A stretch of 64,000 nt of DNA from Delphinapterus leucas. Lineage: Eukaryota; Chordata; Mammalia; Artiodactyla; Monodontidae. Shown here piece after piece: positions 55,045-64,000 of the stretch. The notes beneath the pieces were generated by a model. That model searched no databases. It was not told the DNA's origin and worked only from the letters and a program-made list of their open reading frames with translations. The position numbers were made by a program, and so were the translations under genes. How positions within the stretch are numbered: the first letter of the stretch is position 1; every line of letters begins with the position of its first letter. Location of the stretch: NCBI RefSeq assembly GCF_002288925.2, contig NW_022098076.1, positions 63,605,640 through 63,669,639 on the forward strand, read 5' to 3'.

Positions 55045-57579
55045 GAGATTAGCTCCAGCAGCTGAGAATTGTCACCAGAGAATGAGGAAAACAGGAAATC
55101 GAAGACATGTAAAAGTGGACCATGGGTGGCAGTCCACAGTTTACATAGTAGCTGCTTTCCCAGTCACTGGCGCTGAAGTCCATGCAGCAATGTTGCTGGC
55201 TGGCCTTGGGTATTAGAACTTCTCACTCAAAAATGGGGAAAATGAAACCAGTAATACAGCCAATGGGAAGATTCGGTTCTTGCAAAACCATAGCATGCTC
55301 CTTGTAAATTGGGGTCATTCCCATTCAAAACAGGCTGGAGGTAAAAGAAAGTAATGACCAGTGGAAGTCAGTGGGAGTGACCTTGCATGTATACCTGTGA
55401 CCCCTGGAATGGGGCTAGTTTCTAAAAGGATAATAATCAGCTTGGAATAGAAGGTGAGTTTGGGGGATGGGGGTAAAGAGAAGGGAGAGTCTCTGAGTTG
55501 GGGCTGAGGGGTGCTGGAAAATATCAATGAGTCCCTTTGAGGAGAACAAAAGAAAGAAAACAAAAGACAGAAGCCTGGAGTTCCCCCCAAATGGCAAATG
55601 AAGTAGACCAATATTCTGTGAACAAAATTATCAAGCAAGACCCAATGCCACAGGTCACATAGAAGACTGAGAGAAGCCCAGGTCAGAAGCAGGGGACCAT
55701 CCAGCTGAGGCTGTGACTGAGGTAGCCATGTAGACGTAATTCCTACCAGAAGTCAAAGTGTGGGAACCACCGGAAAAAAACCCTTCCCTGCCAGGAATGA
55801 ATATGAAAGGCAATGGTTCCGCTCGGGATGGGTGGTGCTGGAGGCAAGTATGTGTGTGGGACAGGCTGGGCACTGTGCAGGGGTGAAAGCTGATTATGGG
55901 GGAGCATCACAAAAGAACTGCTGAATGGAGAGCCTTAAGCCTGTGCGCAGCTGAGCACCCTGGACTGGGCTTGTGCCGATTTGAGTGTTCATGGTGTTTG
56001 TAATTTGAGCTTGAGGAGATGATTTAGGAAGGGCATGAGAGCTGTGTTCAAGACATGAAGGGCTGTCATGTGAAAGAGGAACTAGATTTGCTTTGTGGGC
56101 TTCCTGGAGCACTCAGCCCTGGTGTTCCAAGGAGCACGTGATAGAAAGGAGGTTTAGCACGATTTTCCTTCTAATGTGTACACTTGGATTCAGAGCCAGG
56201 GAGAGTGCATTCTGATGGGTCATATTGCAGATTGGCTTGGGGCAGGCCTGCTGGAGCCTCATCAACATCACTGGTGGGGAAGGAAAAGAATCAGGGGAAG
56301 TGGAATCCTGGACTCCACCCTCAGAAACTTTCCTCTTGTGTGGTGCTTTATATACACTGGGATCAAACTAGTCTGGATGAATCTGGCTTTTTCCAACTCT
56401 CTTAACACTTTTGGCTTCATCAGTCACAGCTGTACTAATGCTGTCTAACTTGGCTGCCTAACCTATAAATTTTTTCAAATCAGACATCACTATGCCTAGT
56501 GAAACTGAGAGAATTATTTTATAATCTCACTCTCTGGAAACAAAATAGTCAATGGAAATTTTTAATACAAAAAGAATGTGGTAGAAACACAAATTTAAGT
56601 CATGAATTGAAAACATGCAGCAAAATCTTTATCCACTAGGCTCTACAATATTCTGTGAACATCTGTGGAAATATAGAGGTATTAAATTAGATACGGGCTG
56701 GTTTTTCTCTTTGCAGAACATAACAGAAACCTAACTGGAAAACCCACAGCAATAACATAAAACCAAATGTGATGTCTAGTCTCTTCAAGGTCAAAATTCA
56801 TGTGCAAATGAGAAGAAAATTACATGCTTTGCCCTTGAACAAAAGGACCTCTGTTAATATTCTTATTAAATACTTCATGTTTCTAAGAGACGATTAAGAA
56901 AGCAAATGTACCATCTACCCGGAGTCTAAATTATATTCAAAAGTGATGATAATAGAGACAAATGTGTAATATACAAGGTTGGTCTTACTTTGCTTGTATT
57001 CCATTGTTGGAATGTTTTCCTGTGCATATATTTATAAGTCTATGTTCAGTTCCTTAAAAAAAAGAAGTCACTGTCTTTTCCACAGAATCAAGAAAATGAG
57101 TGCAAAAAATTGATCCATTTGACAAGAGAGCATATCAATATGTCCTGGCCTGAGGGCAGGAGGCTGGCCAAGGTGACCCCTTAAGGTCCTGTCCTGCGGA
57201 GTGAGGTACTAGATCTGTCCTTTGGAAGCCTGTCTCCAAGGAGACGTCTGTGGAGCCCTGAAAAGTGAATTGTCAAGGGTAAACGGACTAGTAGCCCTTG
57301 TTTGGAGCTAGGAGATCTCTTTCTGCTCTTGGCTCTGCCCCAGTGGGTTTGCAGTTGCCTGAAGCCATTTCTGGGTTAAGCACCCTTTAAGAGCCATCCT
57401 GGTCTCTTTGTTGATGGCTCTAGCCCCAGGTAAACTCCCATCCCCAGACTTATTCTTACACCGTCTTGTACTTATGTAATTTGTTATTGTTTAATGCTCA
57501 TAATTAAGTACCCATGCATTAATATTACCGTGTCCCCAAATACAAAATGAATTCCCCAAGGGACTTCTACTTCCTGGAG
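55045..57579. other. Intergenic, nothing recognised
   Basis: No supported gene. Frames of up to 107 codons (55315-55638, - strand) are low-complexity or without domains. Confidence 0.45.
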
Positions 57580-57745
57580 GCAGTGTGGGGTAATAGTTCA
57601 GCATGGCCTCTGCTGCAAGGGGCCTGGGGCTAATCCTGCCCCATACTTTATGCCTCTGTTTCCTCTTCTGTAGGACGAGGTTGCAGATTGGATGAGTTGG
57701 TGTTTATAAAGTGCTTAGCATGGGCCTGGCATGGGATGAACACTG
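57580..57745 (+). repeat. MIR SINE
   Basis: GTTCAGCATGGCCTCTG, GCCTCTGTTTCCTCTTCTGT and AAGTGCTTAGCATGGGCCTG follow forward MIR order. Confidence 0.7.
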
Positions 57746-60700
57746 TGTTGTGTAGCAATATACATAGTAACTGTATGACTACAGAATACTTGTATTATTT
57801 CTTCATGACCCCTTATAGTACTTGGCACGGTGCCTGACACAGGTCAGGTTTACATTTTTCCTGTTTGCCTTCCTTTCTTGCACCTTTCCTTCATTTCCCC
57901 TTCAGCAAATATTTGCTAAGCAGATAGAGCCTTTTAAATAAGACTGATACTGGTTAAAATGGACATGTGCATTAGTTCGGGTGACTGAATTCACTGTATC
58001 CCCTAGTTATTCTCCTCCAAATCTACTCTGCATGCTCTCCTACTCTGCTCTGTGTGGGGAAAGCTGACTTGAATGGACCACAACACCTGCCTTCCTTGCC
58101 CTCTGGAAATCACGATGGATGGAAGGCACCAGCAGGAGATGGGCGTGGAGAGACAGTGATTGGGGTATTTCTTCCAGTCATCCCAGCATCCAGGGCAGTA
58201 GTTGCGTCCTTCCCTGACTTCAACTCTGGTTGGGTGGCTGCTTCTCCTCATTTCCTCATTTCCTGCCCTCACTGAGCTCTGGTCACTACTTTTGCCCCTT
58301 CTCCTTAAGATCTAGGGAAAATAAAGTATTTATTATATTATTTATTTATTACTTTATTATTATAATAAAGTATTTCTGTGGTTGTTGGTTGCTGAGGAAT
58401 CTCAACGTCCACTGTTTGCCCTTAACGCTGTCCACACCTCTGTAAGAAGTCCCTTTATTCAAGTTTCTTCAGTTGAACCATCTGAGATGAACTCTGCTTT
58501 GTGCTGAGATCCTAACTGATAAATCACAGATCCTTGGAAATGTCCTCTGTGCCTCTGGATCCCCATTTCCTTCTCTATAGTGGAAGGGGGCTGGTCAGAC
58601 TCGCTACCTCCAAGGTCCCTTCTAGGCCTGAAAGCCTATGGAGCTAGCATTAGAATTCAGAGCAACCTTGAGAAGCTGCAGAGATTTTCAGATATAAACA
58701 AGGTGAATTTCAATGAAGAGCAAGTGTAGAGGGGTGTGCTTGGGGAGGAAAAACAAAATTATAGAAATGTCAGGTGGTAAGCGGCTGACTGTGTGCAAGT
58801 ACATCAGCAAAAAGAAAGAAAGAAACAAAAAACTCCAGGATGAGTAAGCTGTGCTGATGCTGTTCACATTGAGTAAATCTGGGGGATAGACACAGCGTGT
58901 GATCTGTAGGAAGTACAAGGCGGTCCCCTGGAGTTGCTTGTCACTGCACACACTAGGCTAGGGTGTGGTGATCTGATTCGGCTCAGTAATTTAGAAGAGC
59001 TGAACTTAAGAGAAAAGAAACCCAGAGTTAGATTGAAAATCGTAACCGACTTCTACAAAGATCAGTTTCTTCTGTCCTTCCTCCCTTTGTTAGAGCCTGA
59101 AGGTAGATCAAGGAGCAGTCATCATTCATATGAAGGGACATCTCAAGTCCCTGTGTCCGGGAAGTGAACTATGTAGAACAAGTTGTATCTTGGCCAATTA
59201 TGAGTGTAATCCTGGACGTAAATTACAATGTACAGGGATTGGTGTGTTGTCATTGGCGGTGTCAGTGTCTTGAGAATGTATTATTTTCACTCTGCCCAAT
59301 TCTTTCCACTTTAAAGCTTGGACACTGAACAGTTACTGACACAGAGTAGGTTTTCAGTAAGTATCTCTAGAAGAATGAGTGCCTGATTGAATATGAAAAT
59401 GGGGCTATAATCATTCAACGGAGTTGAATGAAGCTAAGACCAATATAAGAGGGAACCTCAAAGGCTTGTAGGGCCTTTATTTACTAGGTATAGACCTGCA
59501 ACCTACTTCCCAGGAAATGATATAAGAATAAGCTGTAATCTAGAATTCTGCACATTTAAAGAAGAAACCTCAAGCACAAGACTACATTAATAGAGTTCCT
59601 CCAGTGGCTGGAAGAAGACCTGGGTTGTGGTCAATGCCAGAGGAGGACTTGGGTAGCAGAAGAGCAGGCAGAAATTCATGTCTCCTTGGTGGATGATTTG
59701 GGGAGGAGTGTGTCACCCAGAGAAGGACCACCTAGGACTGTGTCTACATGTTTCTCAAACATTAGTTTCAAAGCAGAATACTCAGTCATTTTAGTTAGAA
59801 GAGGACTCTTCAAATAGATCTGTTCTGCATTGTGATGTTAAACTCTTTCCATTCCTTTTGGGTGGTAAAGACGTGAGTGTAATGCTTATTTCTAAAGCAT
59901 GTCTTTTCAAATTGCTATCTTGGTTTCACAATTGGTTCACAAAGAGAAATTGGAAAGATGACAGGATCTCCTGAGAAAATACTGCTGGATTGTAAATAAA
60001 GACTGCTAGCTCTGAGTCCCAGACCCATCACTAATCAGCCTGCCAGTTTTACACAAGCCACTTGACTTTTCCGGGCTTGAATTTTCTCAACACCTTCCAC
60101 TTGAGGAACATATGCCTGTTTTAAAAGCATTTTCATGTACATAGCTGAAATGCAAGTAGTCAAAGAAAATGGTATTTCCTTTGATCATCGTCACTACCCT
60201 AAGAAGTAGGCAGTGCCAAGCTGGTCATGGCTTAGAGACGAGAAGTTCAAGGTTGAAGGATGTCAATTAACTTAGTTAAGAAAAAGGCTCATATTAGCCC
60301 AGACCTTCTTACAGGAAGTGTTTACTTGGTCAATCATTTTCAGCTTCATTTTATTGTGGTACTGACTTTGTGATATATTTGATAAGGAACATAAATGTTA
60401 ATATATTTGCTGTCCTGTAAGTTTTAAAATAAGCAGGTAAAATTTATACAACATGGGCTGTGTTCTAGTTCCTTCTTGCTAGAACATTAATTTTTATTAT
60501 TGAATGAAAAGAAAGTCATGTGATTTTTTAATAGATGCCCTTTTCTCCTCCCTCCCTACCTCCCCCCTCCCTCCCAGACCTCAGAGCTTTGCTTTCTGGA
60601 AAGAATTCAGTACATAAGCTCCATAACAAATTAGACTTGAGACCGCACACTTGGAACAGTCAGAATGGGTTTGATGAGGTGTGCTAATCAAGAGAGGAAA

Positions 60701-63469
60701 GGAGCACAATTCATTTCTGAATTGGTTATCAAATTCTTCTTGTAAGTGACATGATTGAAACTGCCAATTGGTTTTGTAATCTGCTGAGTCCATATTTCTA
60801 CACCTGTGAAAGCTCAGCAAACGAGCCCTTCTAAGCAAAGCAAGAGCGTTTCGCCAGCAAGAAATGTGATGAGGTGTTGCACCCTGTGGCCAACCATTTC
60901 TCAAGAGACCTCTTTCTGTTTCACCTGTCGAATTCCTTTATGATTGACAGGCAGCTTCACTCATTACTCAGATTTTCCTTCGTGTTATCTCCTTGGCCAA
61001 TCTGGTCACCGCAATACTTTTCAAAAGCAGTCACGTTATTATTATGGAATCATTCAACCCTAGAGCTTGGAGGGACTCAGAAGGTCATAAGGTCTCTTCT
61101 CCCAAGAGCAGTCGTTAAGTTTTCACATGTTGAATCCTTATCAGGTGGACCCCACTGTCCTTCTCTTCATCTCTGTTGACATATTCTATCAGGAAGTCCT
61201 CTCCGATTTCTTTCCATACTGCCATTCAAAATCTTAGGCTCCCTGAACTACACAATGGTGCCTTGAGTGATTTGTTTTACTACGAGTTATGATAACGAAG
61301 ATATTCATTTTCTTTGAGCTAGAGGATTTGTTTTGCCATTTTTAGCATTATAAGAGGAGCAGAAGCATTTTCATAAGGGCCAAGGTATCCTGAGAAGGTC
61401 TATCGATGTTTGAGCAATAAGAAATAGAAGCTAATCCACTTAGATTCAATCTCAGGACAGTCTACTACTCTTTTGGTGACTACGTCTTTCATAAAGACAT
61501 TCTGAGGAGTAGGATGTGTTTAATATTTGGGTAGGGGGCAAAGAGCATTAAGAAAAAATGATATACACTTAATTGTTTTCTTCTGGGTGTTTTTCTTCCT
61601 TCCAGACGTTATAAGTTTGTTTCAAAGACACACTTCTCATAACAGAACAGCTACAGCTGCTTGAATAAACACATCGTCCATTTGAAAGAACACTATTCAG
61701 ACTGCTGGAAACAGAGCTCAGTTGAACAATAGGTGCACAGAACCAGGAGAGTGGCATTTTGCCACTTAATGAATTACAAGAGACAGATGTGAGCTTTTTA
61801 AAAGGACGCATAGCCTGAACTCGGCCAACTTATCAAGAATTAGCAAAAGGACTTCAGATTCATGACTTAGAGAAAAGCCATTGACTCATTTGTGTATACA
61901 CATGCCTTTGATGATCCCATCATATGATTTGATGGCTTTTCTCAGTCAAAGACCCACTTATTACTGGAGTTACTTAATGCTTTTGCTGGGTTGGGGTTGG
62001 GAATATAGGGAATTTATTTAGCATCCATTTACTCTCACCCTATTACACCATAACATCATTTTCCACACATGGAATTTACTAACCATTTTCTTAGAACATA
62101 GTAGAGTGAGTGGGAGGTGCTGTTTATTAGAGGAGGTTAATATTTATAAGCTTCCTGAGGTCAAGCCTCTGCCTTGCATTTCTGCTGTATCTCCTGGAGT
62201 ACCTAGCACAGTGCTACCAGGGCAAGTGCACATCATGCATAATAAGAATACATGGCACAGACATATTCTTGGTAGCATCTCTCCTTGAAGCTTGCACAAA
62301 ATCTGATCATTTACCTCCACACAGCCAGTAAGTTAAGACAGATCTGGGAAGGACAGAGAAGCAGCAAAGGCATGAGATTTTGTGAGATGAAAGAGAAGAA
62401 CTAAGATGGGGGCTGGTGGGGTGAGGACTGTCGAGGGGAGTGAGCAGGCGCAGATCATTCGGTAATTTGCGGCTGCATAAGAAGCCAGAATTAAGTAAAT
62501 GTTTTCAGCCCTAAACTACTGTATCTAGTCCAAGTCCAGAGCTATCAGGTGAACTGCTGTGATTTCGAGATCAGGAAAGGCCGAGGGATAGGTCACGCAA
62601 AAAGAATACTGTTGAACATTTGTCAAAAAATGGATTGGGCTGCCTGTTGGTTGGAACCCTTGGAAGCCTGTGCAAAGCTCGACTGGGAACCTATGGGATA
62701 TCCATTCATTGTCTTAGCAGCCAGTTTTGAGTAATAGCTTGATTCTGTAGTCACTCTGGAGCTGTGATATCTGCCCCAACTTTACAAATTTTCTGTTTGT
62801 CCTAACAACCTTTGACTAGGAATTATAGCCTTCTTTCTATAGGGTTATGCTGTCATGACCCTTGGTAGCCTGTTTGGCTTCAAGTCCTAGTGCTTGAGAA
62901 GAGGGCAAAGTGGGAGGACAGGAGATGAACACTAGTCAATGTTGTTGAGATTCAGCCATGCTCTGAGATTCCCCAGTGCAGCTTCTCCAGCAGAGTTACA
63001 CCTGAAAAATCCTCTTCAGCCATCCCTCATTGATTATGTATCTAGTTGAAGAGCCCCGAACTGTCTCTGTACAGCTGCAGAATCAACATTCTCTCCTGTT
63101 GCTGGTAGGTTGGCAGAAAGGACTTTCTCAGACCGAGAATGGAGGGATGGCTTCTAGGTCAAAGGGGCTAAGCTTAGATTCAGTTATGATGTCTCTGAGT
63201 GTCTTATTGACTGTGTGATAAGGAAACTCTGAGGTGGGTGATCACAAAGGCTGCCCTGTCCAAGGAACTTCAGGAAAAATGATGGCGGACTTAGCACTCT
63301 AAGAGAAGACCCTGACAAAGGCTACGTAATTAACGCACAGGTTCTAGAATTATCAGGATGTGTACAATGAAAATGGCATTTCTATAACATTGGCAAGTGA
63401 TAACTTTGTGTTTGTGTGTGTTTAGGAAACACCCTTCAGAGTCTTCAGGGATAATAATTACAAATATTT
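57746..63469. other. Intergenic, decayed repeat traces only
   Basis: MIR-like traces are near 58550-58630 and 60000-60100, and L2-end-like traces near 59325-59375 and 62160-62225. An AT-rich run lies at about 58325-58372 and a C/T tract at about 60543-60580. No supported gene. ICOS exons are not present. Confidence 0.45.
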
Positions 63470-63600
63470 AGAGCTGGCTATGCACCCAAACTGTTTTAAA
63501 CCCTTAAAGTTGAATTATTTAGTTTTTCTTCCTACGATGAAGTAGGAACTATTATTACCTTCATCCATAAGATTAGAATTGGGGAGCAGGCATCACAAAG
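63470..63600 (-). repeat. Decayed MIR SINE
   Basis: TATGCACCCAAACTG, GAAGTAGGAACTATTATTAC and CTTCATCC suggest the left part of a reverse MIR. Weak. Confidence 0.45.
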
Positions 63601-63887
63601 ACAGTGAAGACCTGTGTGACTGGGTGGGGTTTAGGGAAGGGGGCATATTTCAAGTGACCTAACTAAGCTTGTGGAAGAGTATCTAGGCTAAGTAGGCTGA
63701 GAATGTTTCTATCCTTGCCTATAACCTAGATTCAGGTTTCTGACTTGTTAGAAAATCTTGGGTCTGTGGTTTTTCCTTTTATAGTCGCTGTCTTGAAAAC
63801 TTAGAGATGAGATTCTTGTCAATTATTTAGTGTCTGCAGAGTCCTTGGCATTCTTCTAGATGTGGATAGTAAAAATTGATCTTATCA

Positions 63888-64000
63888 GGCTTCCCTGGTG
63901 GCACAGTGGTTGAGAGTCCACCTGCCAATGCAGGGGACACAGGTTCGTGCCCCGATCTGGGAGGATCCCACATGCCGCTGAGTGGCTGGGCCCGTGAGCC
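63888..64000 (+). mobile_element. CHR-2 SINE cut by the window end
   Basis: GGCTTCCCTGGTGGCACAGT through GGCTGGGCCCGTGAGCC, with several CpG-decay changes (for example GGCACAG for GGCGCAG). The copy continues past the window. Confidence 0.92.

Noticed and set aside
61560..61850. Polypyrimidine run plus CCTTCCAG that could be a splice acceptor for a noncoding exon
   Set aside because: One acceptor-like motif alone is common by chance, and no donor, frame or conservation can be shown here.
1..64000. CRISPR arrays, operons, phage or plasmid modules
   Set aside because: The sequence is vertebrate nuclear DNA; no regularly spaced repeats with unique spacers and no dense coding are present.
50183..64000. 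ICOS exons
   Set aside because: Searched by eye for an Ig-domain exon with the FDPPPF-type loop; none is present, as expected from the usual CTLA4-ICOS distance.

Overview
The window is mammalian nuclear DNA from a whale or dolphin (Cetacea). Three things point there. The one gene present has mammalian exon-intron structure. Many copies of the cetartiodactyl tRNA-derived SINEs CHR-1 and CHR-2 are present, several with intact target-site duplications. Young-looking L1 3' ends, MIR, L2, MER5, MaLR-type LTRs and a mariner fill much of the rest. Nothing bacterial, plasmid-like or CRISPR-like is present.

The only protein-coding gene I can support is CTLA4 on the + strand. It has four coding exons at 43282-43390, 46503-46850, 47308-47417 and 48697-48801, giving 672 coding bases, 223 residues and a stop. 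A TATA box lies at 43174-43181, a candidate NFAT site at 42994-43000 and a poly(A) signal at 49874-49879. The alternative frame used when exon 3 is skipped is open and would give a 174-residue soluble receptor. In other mammals the order is CD28, CTLA4, ICOS on one strand, so CD28 should lie to the left of this window and ICOS to the right; neither is seen here.

Layout: 1-43 kb is the long CD28-CTLA4 intergenic interval, made of repeats and unassigned DNA. It holds LTR-like elements (1.2-2.5 kb, 7.7 kb, 11.4-12.0 kb), L1 pieces (6.9, 20.6, 32.4, 34.6 kb), a mariner inserted in a MIR (8.3-9.8 kb), an old broken provirus (about 24.6-27.6 kb), a 240-bp polypyrimidine tract (27.9 kb), an L2 (17.3 kb) and a TA-flanked MER2-like MITE (38.7 kb). 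CTLA4 occupies 43.2-49.9 kb, and its first intron carries an L1 with an inverted 5' part. From 49.9 to 64 kb is the CTLA4-ICOS interval, with a tail-less CHR-2 SINE (50.0 kb), MER5-like and MIR pieces, a G-rich tandem repeat beside a perfect hairpin (54.9-55.0 kb) and a CHR-2 SINE cut by the window end.

I found no undescribed biological system. The most useful observations are the conserved soluble-CTLA4 frame, the twin-primed L1 in CTLA4 intron 1, the nested mariner-in-MIR and SINE-in-MITE insertions, and the G-rich repeat plus hairpin. All family names come from recognition by eye, not from a database search.
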